Assembly: GCA_007258455.2 (NCBI GenBank)
Contig: VDFB02270651.1
Location: 494,458,320 to 494,522,319 of the forward strand
Direction: 5' to 3'
Length of the DNA: 64,000 bases
DNA from: Sequoia sempervirens
Lineage: Eukaryota > Streptophyta > Pinopsida > Cupressales > Cupressaceae
Shown here: piece by piece, positions 33,446 through 43,966 of the stretch
Position numbering within the stretch: the first letter of the stretch is position 1
Layout: each line of letters opens with the position of its first letter
Notes under the pieces: generated by a model
Database searches by the model: none
Seen by the model: the letters and a program-made list of their open reading frames with translations, nothing else
What the model was told of the DNA's origin: nothing
Program-made: the position numbers and the translations under genes

Positions 33446-34852
33446 GTAGGTTTTTCGTCTACCTTTCTGAGAGGTTTTTTGTGATTTTATGCTTAAATGA
33501 TGAGTGAACATGGGCTACAAATGTTTTAATTGGGTAAAACAAGATAACACCTAAAAAACCCATATGTTGAAATTCTAGAGAAACCTCCTAAACATCCTCT
33601 AAGACAAATCTGGAACTCTCCCTTGTCGCCACCATTCTTCATGTAGGGTGTTAATTCCTTCTAGACCCAGGCCTTCTCCTTGCCACTAAAAAAACTTAGA
33701 AAACAAACTCAAGCATCCAAAGCAGCGAGATGCCCTCTCAAGCCCGCGACCTCAGACCTCCTTCGGTAGATCACTGTCGGGACTTAAACAAACTTGAAAA
33801 CTCGGCCTCCATATGTACTTCATAGGCCTGATCCTACAGGATGCCATCCTTGGGATGCCATGTCACTTTCACCTTTTCAAACTACATGATGGCCCCCTCC
33901 ACCTGAGCCGCAAATTCTGCCTCGCCTTTTGTCGTTTGGGTTAAACCAACAAAATGAATTGATCCTTCATGTTCATTGAACCTAGTTCACAGAGTTCTGT
34001 CCATGGATTTTTGTAGTGACTTCACCATTTCAAACATCCATTTGGTAATGTCCTTCAACCTCCCAGGTACCAAGCCTCCATTTTCTGTGAAGACAATCAA
34101 CAATGAACTTAGGAGTCCTTGCCCCCTGCCAGGCTCCATCCACTGGGATTCTGTCCCATCTCAGCCGGCATGAAAAGGAAAAGTAGGTCCGTCTTTCTAA
34201 CCTTTGGGGTCCACCATCCTGATCACCTGTAACTTAGAAAAGAAGGCTAGAGGCCAAGCTCGATGTTTGGTCCGGCCTATCGGGCCACCCCCGTTGGATT
34301 TTCGTTCAATAACCATTGTTTCAAATGGAAAAACACCAACAACTTCCCACACCTAGAGACCCGAACACTTCAAAGTTAGGAGGCACGCTGACTGCTCTTC
34401 AGCTTCCCAAGTCCCGGACTCCAGAATTCTAACCCCAGAATTTTGTTTCCTTCTAGCTATTTGAAACGGCTAAGCCCTGACAACTTTTCGGCCTTGTACC
34501 TCTGGATGCTTCCAAAGCAGCCCAAATGACTTTCAATTCAAAAACTAATCTCGACCCACGTGCTTAAATTCAACCTTCTCCTACATTGTCCTTTTAAACG
34601 ATCAAAATTTGAAGTCGTGGGAAACCACTCGGGTTGCCCCACTCTGCTTGCCCTTTGAACAACATTCGTGTAAGGGAAGTTTGGCCCTTCGGGCCTAGGT
34701 TGTCCAAAATCCCTACAGTAAATTTCCAATGATGTCTTGAAGTAAAAGTTTGATTTTATGAATGATATATCATCTAATTGGACTTCATTTATGGGATTAT
34801 GACTAACATTCATGTTTTGTGATTGGTTATGCTCACTGTGCTTTGTTTGCAG
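33446..34852 (+). other. Predicted intron in the LORF 5' leader (LTR-B)
   Basis: Donor TTGAG|GTAGGTTTTT at 33446; acceptor GCTTTGTTTGCAG| at 34852, five bases before the ATG. The length is 1,407 bases, no coding content. Donor and acceptor contexts are almost identical to LTR-A. Confidence 0.65.
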
Positions 34853-34857
34853 GATAT

Positions 34858-37800
34858 ATGGAATCGGGTGCAGGACCCTCAAGGGCAGCTACAAAGAAAG
34901 ACAAAGGGAAGAAAGTGGGAAAGGTTCCTCAAGGAAAAGAGGACAAAGACCAAATGAAATTATAATTCTAGGGTGAGCTGTTGCAGTAAAAAATCATCAC
35001 GAACTAGAAGGAAATAATAGACACCAATATCGGTCATGTCGATATTGACGAATTCAAGCAGAGGGTCAAGATCCATCCTAAGACCGATAATGAAAGATTA
35101 ATTAGACAAAGTGGAATTGCTGAGGCTCCAGGTTTTCCTTTGCCCCTTGTAGCCCCTAAATTGGTCATGGCTTGCTGACATGCATATTAGCCAGAGACAT
35201 GGACAATAGTTGACAGAGATGGAAATATCCTTGCTCATATGTTGGTTGAAGCAATAACAAATACTTTCCACATCCCTACCTTCGAAATAATGGAAAGAAC
35301 AACTATTCAAGAATGTAGGGCAACATGGGATGAAGACCCCATTGGCTATAAGAAGCTTATAAACCAATATTGGCTTAAAGAGAAAAGGGGCAGCATCGTA
35401 AAGGTTCCTCAAGAGCTCTTCTGTAGTGACTTCCATGAGGACTACCATGACTTGGTGACTTTATTAAGCAAGGAGATGGGCCTCCCCACTACCGCATATT
35501 TTTTAGGAGTGGATGGCATATTTCATAGAGAAGATGTTACCACAAAGGCCTCATTCTATTAGGGAGGCATAATAAGTGATTACTTCCATGAGAAATTTGT
35601 GAATGTAAAGAAGACCTCCGAATTCTACATGACCTCCTATCTATTTTACTCACTGGCTACACGAAGGCAGTAGAGTGGATTGTCCATGGCACCTAATGAG
35701 GAACTAGGTCATGTGTTGAAGGTTTATGATAGATATCCCTAGCTACAATTTAGAAAATTTAAGGAGTATTGTAGAGTGAATGACATATTTGTGGGTCACA
35801 TTATCAGATTACAGGGGGAGATTTTGAGAGGAGGGTCTCTCACAATGCTCTAGTGTTTTTGAAACAATACACATTCTTGTTCATTTAGTACCCCAAGTTC
35901 ACCTACATTCACACCCAAGGTTACACAGAGAGGCCAAATAAGTTGCCCTAGTACCCCAACGACCGGATCATACTATTAGAGCTCTCTCGGCAGCTGCAAC
36001 ATGTGCATTCAGTACTTAGTGGTAGACATTTGGCAGAGATCCCTTATCCCTTAGCTTTTGGTCAGGGTATGTACAAATTGCAAACCTCCTAGTGAGCTAC
36101 CAATTCTGAGATGGACTTAGTAGAGTATCATTTTTTCCTGCACACTGCTCACCCAGAGATGGACCCAGATGGGCACATAAGGAAGGCACTGGGACTAGTA
36201 TATGCCCATCTACATCACATAGAATATTTTTGGGAAAATTTCCAAGATGATAAGGAGGTACGTGTGAGGCATTACATGCAGATGACTGCATACTTTGTAA
36301 GAAGGGTTAATTTTTTTCCCATACCTAACCAGGTTGAAGCAGATGAAAGTACTATAATGGACCTCAGGTACAACATAGTCACTAACTTGCCAATATCAAC
36401 GATAGATTGGGATAAGCAATAGGTCGATGATCTTGACATTCTAACCAAGCTTGTCGATGGATAGGTGGCCAGACTAAAGTAGCAAGGGGTGATACTGACA
36501 TATGAAGGGCTCAAGAGTGAGCCTAGTGCTATAGAAGATGTTGCTACTACAACCTCAATATGAGAGACATTCAAATCTCCTCCACTCACTAGATCAAGGA
36601 AAAGGAAAGAAATAGAGGAGCAACAACTATATCCAAAAGTGTATTCAAGGAAAGATTTAGAAGGTTCTCCCTCAAAGAAACATAAAATTTTAGGAAGTGC
36701 TATGGGACTGCTTGTAATTCAAGAGGATCCTCTTCATGAGGGAGATGAAGGGGAAACAAATCAGCCAAAATCTCTGCCTACTTCCCTTGATTCGGCCACC
36801 CTTACATCCATTTCCCAAGCCATGATTACCACATCCCCACCTGTAGTGGAAATCTTATTCCACCTTGCCTCTTCTCCACCTATCAGGAAATTTGTGATGA
36901 TTGAATCCTCCTCTGCCACAGCTTCTCCACTTTCCTTCTCCTCCATGTCTCCCACTACATTGCTTCCACTGGCAACAGTGACAATAGCAATGCCTGCACT
37001 CACATTGCTAGAGGCTTTCTCACAACACATGTAGAGTGCCCCCTCTGATATTTCCCAAATATTTTTGGAAGCCACCATCCAAGCTACCTTGGCGCAGGTC
37101 CTCGCCAGTGCTTCACCCTCGAAACCTCCAACGGGACCACCAACAATGAAAGCCATAATGCTAATCTTCGAGGAATGGGAGAAGTGGGAGATGGAGATTG
37201 AAAAAGCATTGGAGGAGGAAGCAGACAAGTACTACGAACACCTAGAATATGACCATAAGAAAATTGACAAAGTGGTTTATGAGGAGGAAGAAACAAGATC
37301 TTCTGAGAGTAGTGACGAAAGAGATCCTGATACTGAAATTGTACAAACATTTGATGATGATTTCAAGGAGGAAATGGCCCAGAAATTGAAAGATGTTGGG
37401 GAAGAAGTAGAATGGATTCCTCCCATAGAAGAAGGGCAAGAAGGTGATAGGACCACAAAAAATGCAGAACTTCCTATGAGGGAGCAATAGGTGGATGTGT
37501 CACCTCCTCACAAAGAAGAAGATAATGCGGAGGAAGAAAAACATGAGGGTGATTGTCAGACTGTCAAAAGCCTCAAAATTGAAAAGCCCGAGAAGCACAA
37601 ACATGAGGATGATCATGATGACAAAAGGGAAGAATAGGCTGAGAGGGAAGAAAGTCCCAATGAGCACCTACCCACCAAGCTTCCGATCAGGCACATAGCA
37701 TCCACCCAGGATTCTGATGAGGATGAAAAAGATACAAAGGCAGAAGAAGAGGCTCCTAAGGAGAAGGGGATTGAAATCAGAAAGGGCGAAGAAGAAGGTG

Positions 37801-39010
37801 ATCATGAAATAGCATAGAAAAGGTTCAGATGCCCGAATGGATGGAAAAATAACTTGAAAAGAGAGCTCCCACCCCGAGTAGTCGAAGAACAAGACTAAAG
37901 GCTATCCTAGCTAGGGCATAGATCACTACCAAAGGGGAAAAGAAGCCCAAGGTTATATCCAAAGTAGCAATGGATGTTTCTAGATCTAGGACCATCCAAG
38001 TAGCTACACCCATAGTAGGAGAAGAGGGGGTAAGCTATAATATTTCTACTATTGACCCGAGAATAGCTACAAGGGAACAAAAAGTGAAACACCTCCAGGA
38101 GTCTGTTGCTATTGTGGTGCATCTTATATAGCAAGAGAAAGTTTCAAAGGAGGAGATTAAAGCATAGGTAGCTAATCTAACAACGTACATCCAACAATGG
38201 TCTTCAGAGGGAGAAGCACCTACCACATCTGCAGCTCCACTGCAACTGATGTCTAAGGAACAGGTTGATAAGATGGAAAGGAGGAGGAATTTAGATAGGA
38301 CTACAGAAAGCTGGTTCCAGCAGGTTCTATACGTTGGAAACATGGGCATCGGTCGGGCTATCAGGACAACCAATAAATTCTTGGACTCACAATAGTCTCT
38401 TGAGAGCACAAGGAAGCTCTGCTCTAACTTCCCAATGAGGTATGAGTCTACCTATCCAAAGATCAAGGCTATTCTCAAGCTGCCAAGCACGACATGGGAA
38501 AAGGAGCTCGCATTCAAGAGGGATGATCACTGGCTCATGGATGTGTGGAAGTAGGACTTTGAGTACCAAAAAGAAAGATTGGAATAGGTGATTAATAAAG
38601 TGGATTTGAATATTGAATGGGTCAAAAAGATTAGGGCAGATTGCACCTAATACTTGAAGCTAATGATAGGCTATGAGATGCCTGTCGTACAAAAGGACCC
38701 AGATAAGATAAGGCCTCACTTCTAGAAGAGGCTGGAAGACGAGACGTCGGAGGAAATAACCACAAATTTCATGATTTTTTCCACTCTGGCCTTCACCCAA
38801 TTAGAATTGTTTTAGAACCACACTGCTAAATATGAGGAGGACTAAGAAAATCTCACAGAGCATTCCAAAGAATGGAGTTATCAAGTGTTCCGATCTAAAA
38901 TCATAGATGTTGATAAGCTCCAACCATTAATTTTGAAGTTCATGGAGTATGCAGCCTTGAAGAAGTATGAAGGCAACCCTATTATTAATGAAGAATTCCT
39001 GACAGATTAG
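34858..39010 (+). pseudogene. LORF of LTR-B (broken)
   Basis: Starts MESGAGPSRAATKKDKGKK and ends at the TAG shared with LTR-A. Function unknown. Segments that remain open: 35239-35562 (FHIPTFEIMERTTIQECRA, FHEDYHDLVTLLSKEMG), 36111-36422 (HIEYFWENFQDDKEVRVRH), 36639-37034 (Ser/Thr/Pro-rich) and 37065-37490 (acidic; EEEADKYYEHLEYDHKK). The C-terminal part is more broken but kept (DDHWLMDVW, YNISTIDPRIATRE at about 38036). It retains some residues that are stops in LTR-A and carries private stops where A is open (FY-stop-GG here, FYWGG in A). The two copies decayed independently from a common coding ancestor. Confidence 0.72.
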
Positions 39011-40098
39011 CTACAGCAAAAAGGGCAATCAACAAAAATACAAAACTGCTACACTGTCATCACTAGAAGACAAAATATTGATAAAGACAAGGCTGTATTT
39101 TAAATTGTAATATATTGGGGGTTAGGTAGATACCTAAGTTGTAGTGAATCTTGGCCACACAATGAGATTAAATCTTGGCCATTCGTTCTACTTTATGGGC
39201 ACTATAAATAGGGGGTCTCCTCTCATTTTCAAGAGAGAGTTGAGTTGTTGTAATGACATGCTGTAAAAATTTCTAATGAAAATACATTGACTTGGTGCAT
39301 TTTCTGAGTTTCTCTACATGTTCCATTATTCAATCTCCCATTATTAGATGTTTTAGTTAGATTTCATTATTGCTTTAGCTAGCTTTAAATTGCTTAGATA
39401 GATTTTGGTAATGTTGTTTTGTGATTGTAGAAATTTATGTTGTGTTGATGCCTTCCAGTCCATACTTTTTGCCATTTGCTGCTGGTAAATGGTCTTGTAA
39501 AGTTAGTCTGGGATGAAACTTTAAGCTACTCTAAATCTTCATCTTTAGTCATGCATATATGTGGTGGATGAATGGTGAAAATTTATAGACCTTAGAAGAT
39601 AGCACAAGTTTCATGAGACTGTGATTGTTTCTGGTTAAGTGAGATTTTGTTTCAAGGGAGTTGTCTGTAGTAGAACCTCCATGATCACTTTTCATAGTTA
39701 TTTGTAGATCCAGGAACCTTCCCTCTTCCCTGCTCTTTTTCCCCTTTTTTTAGAAACAACCTGTGCTAAGGTTCATTGCACATTGTAAAGCCAAAACTTA
39801 AGAAAATACTGAATTTTTAGATTGTTGTTCGAACCTACAGCAAAGTGCACCTTAGCTCCCATCTCAAGAACTTTAGATTTTAAGATCCATTTCGCATCCA
39901 GCTATGTAATTCTGCCTTATGATTACTAGAAAAATCACATCAAACATCAACTGAGGAATTCCATGCAAGTCATGACCTGACACCTAAGAGACCTTGGGGT
40001 GATTTTCAGTAACTTGTTCTTGGAAGTCTCCTTTCAAGAGAGGTAGTGCATTCATGTACTACCTGTGTTGAGAAAGTGTGCAAAAACACCTATCAACA
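39011..40098 (+). other. End section of LTR-B (putative promoter, R and U5)
   Basis: It contains TATAAATAG at 39203-39211 and the AATCTTGGCCA pair upstream. The last 130 bases include CATGCAAGTCATGACCTGACACC and GACCTTGGGGTGATTTTCAG. The same blocks end LTR-A and, on the minus strand, LTR-1. No gene is present. Confidence 0.6.
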
Positions 40099-40555
40099 AA
40101 TCTCAAAGAAATCTTAAAGATATGGAACAACGAGAACCATGCAAAGTGAAGCAACACAAGAAAGAGCACAAAAGAACAATGTCTTTACTTATATTGAATC
40201 ACCCTAATTTGCAACAATTCATGTATTATCAATGTAGAAGCACTTTCTCTCAGAAAAATGCTAACTATTAACTCAACTATAGCTCCAACAACTATTTCTT
40301 AACTGATTCTAACCCTTACAAAAGAGGCTTGAACCTCAATTTATAGAGAATTTGCACAAGGTCGGCCCAATTTTAGGGTTTACATCAACAAGTTGGCTAG
40401 GCAAGTCGGCCTAAGAAGTTTTGAATAAAAATAAAATTTTCATTTAATGTTTGAAACTTCATCCAGGTTAGCTTGGGTCCTTCAAAATATTTCTTTCCTT
40501 GCACAAAAATTGAAGTCGCCCTCCAGCTGGACTGTCACATGATTGGCACAAAATT

Positions 40556-42135
40556 CTAGGCGGCTGCCTGTTGGCTATTTTCCTTTCCTCCCTCCTTGTT
40601 AGCTTCTAATTTATTGGATAATTCTTTGGCCTTATCCAATATTTCCTTTATATCTTCTAGATCTGGAACTGGATCAAATTTAATTCTTGTTTTATGATTT
40701 TTAAACTCCTCCAAATATTGGGGCATTACCTTATCCCATTCAACTTGTAACTCATGGTATTTATCTAGTTTTGAAATATAAATTGTTGCATCCTCTAGAT
40801 TTTCCTTAGTAATGGAAGCACTATCAGAAGGGTCATATATCTCATGCCACCATCCCTACAATATGCCAATGTTCATGTTTTTCTGGCCAAACTTTCTCCT
40901 TCTAGTCATTATCTCCAAGAAATTAATGCAATTGTTGTATATTTCTTTCATTTTTCCGTGTAATTTCATTATTTTCTTCAAGGTCCTTGTGAGAATTTCT
41001 TTCCTATAGTTCCAGACTTCAATCCATTCTTTCAACTTTCCAATTTCATCACAAGAAAAGATACCCAACTTGTCCAATTCATCCTTAGGTATTTGTAGAA
41101 TTCTCTTCAACTCATCAATAGTTGACTTGTCAGTCTTGTTACAATCTGCAGAAAATTGTGAAGTATGCTCAAGAAAATCAGAAGCATTGGTGTGTATTTT
41201 TAGAATTTGTTCAATTGCTTCATCTCCTCTACCACTGATACCTTGAAGCTAGTCATGTGTGCTTTGAACATAGGACTTCAACCTCTCAATTTCTGAAACT
41301 GCCTCCTTAGGCAACAATCCCTATGGAATAGTTCCTTCACTCCCCACAGTTTGTAGAGGCTTCATCAAGTATTGAACATACCTATAAATATCATTTACCT
41401 GCTTCTGCAACTTTTTTTTTCCTTAGTTTCCTTATCCAACCTTTTGAGAATAGCTTGGGAAGATTCTTAGAATTCCTCCTTTTCTTGTTCCTTGGTTGTT
41501 GGCCCTAAATTAATAGTTTTCACTTTATAGTTAGAGGGCCTAACCTCATCTTTGAACTTGTCACTTGCAGGCACTGCCACATGTATAACCCTATTGTTGA
41601 ATTTATCCCTTGGAATCTTAGAGACTTTCCTAGCTCTTTTCCTTTTTTTAGGTTTCCCCCATTGTTCAAGTAGTTTATCCCAACTTGGGATTTCTTCTTG
41701 CACAATTATTGGCTTCTTACTTAGCCTCTTCTCTAGCCATTCATGAGTTATGGACTGCTCAATTATATTTTCCATAGCTCTTCCTTGTGGCTCAATTATG
41801 ATTCTTGTCCTAGATTCATAGTGCTTTGCACATTCCAAGACCAACTCAGGACATAGTTGTGTTGGAGGGAACCCTACTACTTGTGCCAATCTAGTGTGAG
41901 TAATGATCTATGCCAACGGACTGGAGGCATTTCCAAACATCCTCTGCTGAAAGTCATCGTAATCCAAATGACCCATGCTCATATCCACAATCTTTGACCA
42001 AGCAAAAGCAATCTCAGACTTCAGCCATATGCCTTTGAAATCATACTTCATCCTTTCCAATCTTTGCTTAACCTCCTCTTGCACTAGAGCAGCCTTTGTC
42101 TTGGTAGTCTTGTCAAGACTAAGCTCTTCCTACAT
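40556..42135 (-). pseudogene. LORF of LTR-C, short form (about 526 codons)
   Basis: Read from ATG-TAG at 42135 (the second codon probably CAG once) to TAG at 40556-40558. The N-terminal block RLAQVVGFPPTQLCPELVLECAKHY matches LTR-1. It then passes directly to EWLEKRLSKKPIIVQEE, NRVIHVAVPASDK and YKVKTINLGPTTKEQ, so roughly 600 residues present in LTR-1 (rest of the globular part and the charged middle) are missing. The C-terminal half has coiled-coil-like heptads (KKLQKQVNDIYRYVQYL) and a WWHEIYDPSDSASITKENLE block like WWHEVY of LTR-1. There are few stops; one frameshift probably lies in the poly-T run at 41409-41419. It may be a naturally compact form. Confidence 0.72.
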
Positions 42136-43336
42136 CTGTTAGAGAAAGGACCATAATCATCAAAATGGAAAACAATAATATAACCTATTATATCATTTCC
42201 ATGAAGCACCGGTATGCAATGGTAATGCCATTTAAAAATAAAAATGATAATAATATAATTCCAATGGAAAAACAAGGTAAGCAATGATCATAAAACTTCA
42301 TTCAAATCGATCACCATCTCAAGAAATGACCGTACAATCTCAAGTGCAAGCATTTCATCCATCATTATTGAGATTCTAGAGAAAAATAGATTGAGGTCAA
42401 GTAATCTGAGTTAGATCAGATTCCCTAGCCAGATTAGAGCTTGGGTAATCCGAGCAAGCTCAAATTTCCCATATTAAGCATGGCTCAACTTATGATCATT
42501 ATGAATCTTCATCACATGGGGGTTTCTTCAACTTGATTAGGCATATGAACATCAATAGATTCAAAATCATGAAACAAATCACCTTCATTTAAAACCCAAG
42601 TTGTCTTATGCATCATCATTCACTATTCATAGGGATCGGGTATTTCTAGGGACCTTGGATTACCCAGGTGAACTATCATTTGAGTAATCTGAGATGGCTC
42701 GAAATCACCGAATGAATGTCAAGCTCAAAATTCGACTAAGTATCCACCATTGAGGCTCAGGATTTTAGGCACAGGGTGGATTCAGATAATCTGAGAGGGC
42801 TTGGATTCCCCGAGTGGATTAGAGCTTGGAAAATCCAAGCTACCTCAGAATCTCCAAGCTTAGCTCAAGATTAAAAATTTTACTAAGTGTCGAATCTTGT
42901 TCGATTTGAGTTAATGAATGACAAACATCTAATCTTCTCAAGATTAAATCATTGATATTTCAAGATAGATTCCGTCAACACTTTGTTCCTCAATTCTTGA
43001 CATCAACTGTTTATCAAATTTGCAAGCCCTAAACTAGGGTTTCTATCTATCGCTCAAAACTAGGGTAATGCTTCAAAATCTAGAAATCAAACACAAAAAA
43101 TAAGGAGCACAGGGCTAATCTTTGATGGTATCCTATGAATTAAAACACCCCATTTACCTAAATTGACATCCACGTCTAAGTTTTTGAAACAAACCCTTAA
43201 AGAATAAAACCCCAATGGCAAATCAAGAAATAATAACTCAAAACCCCCCAAATTTGATGATCTAGGCATTCACCCAAAAGAAACTCTAAGTCAAGCATAA
43301 AACACTGAAATCACCAGAAGGAATCAAGAAACCTAC
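42136..43336 (-). other. Predicted intron in the LORF 5' leader (LTR-C)
   Basis: Minus-strand donor TTTCAAG|GTAGGTTTCT at 43336; acceptor CTTTCTCTAACAG| at 42136, directly followed by ATG. The length is 1,201 bases. The interval holds many GGTAATCCGAG-like words and no coding segment. Confidence 0.65.
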
Positions 43337-43705
43337 CTTGAAATGGCACTTAATGGAAGAGGATGCAATGGATAACTGATAATGGATAATCTCAAACCCT
43401 AGAATGATCACTAGAAGAGAATAAATCCAATGTTGAAGCCTGAAATGGATGAAAGATAACAATGAATCTTCTCAATTGCAAGCACTGATAAATGTGAAAT
43501 GACCAAATGACCTCCCAAATCTCATTTATCCCTAAATTGACTCCTTAAAATGCATTAATGCAAGCAATAAATGTTCAATTGTACATTCTTAAAGAACTTA
43601 GAAACCTGATAGGAGCTTGGACTCGGGTAATCTGAGGTAGCTCGGATTACTCGGGCGAATTATGGTTCAGGTAATCCGAGGTACCTCAGAATTACTGAAC
43701 CTATC
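42380..43705 (-). repeat. Dispersed GGTAATCCGAG / CTCGGATTAC words in LTR-C
   Basis: About ten variants occur at 42395-42450, 42650-42700, 42780-42860 and 43610-43700, often as facing pairs (GGTAATCCGAG…CTCGGATTAC). The words occupy positions like those of the GGAAAATCC cluster of LTR-1 but differ in sequence. One group lies upstream of the TATA-like box and the others lie inside the intron. Confidence 0.5.
43518..43540 (-). promoter_or_regulatory. TATA-like box upstream of LORF (LTR-C)
   Basis: The minus strand reads TTTAGGGATAAATGAGATTTGG (GATAAATG at 43530-43523), about 190 bases before the donor. Its context (GCATTAATGC upstream) resembles the other three copies. It is weaker than in LTR-A and LTR-B. 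Confidence 0.4.
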
Positions 43706-43966
43706 CAAGACTTAGTCAATTTTTCCTTCTATTGAAAAATTATGAGCATGGATCAATTTCAATGAGCTAGACAACCATCAAGAAGTTGCAAAATGGCATC
43801 TCCAATGCAAATTTAGCATTAAGTACATAGGCGAAACAAGACCAAGATCGAGAGACTTATCCCTTAAGGGGATGAAGTCAAGACCCTATGACAACAAAAG
43901 AGAAAACAAAGCAAGCAAAGAGGGTCCCTACTTTTAGTGGGGCGTGTGTGCAAAAATTGCACAACA

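Larger units (their letters stand above)
32616..40098 (+). repeat. LTR-B: 7.5 kb LTR with LORF
   Basis: It starts TGTTGTGCCCTAAGCACA and ends CTATCAACA. Same order as LTR-A without the tandem duplication: stem-loops, TATAAATAT (33279), donor (33446), intron, LORF (34858-39010), second TATA box (39203), end. The right neighbour (from 40099) is LTR-C sequence in the opposite orientation, so 40098 is an insertion boundary; AATCT at 40099-40103 would be one copy of a target duplication whose partner lies outside the window. Confidence 0.83.
40099..43966 (-). repeat. LTR-C: truncated LTR in opposite orientation
   Basis: On the minus strand it starts TGTTGTGCAATTTTTGCACAC at 43966 and contains the GTAGGT donor (43336), intron, acceptor (42136), LORF and part of the end section. 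It is cut at 40099, inside sequence matching LTR-1 around 7690, where the plus-strand composite ends. About 0.6 kb of its end section and any gag-pol should lie beyond the composite, left of the window. It is therefore the oldest member of the nest. Confidence 0.78.
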
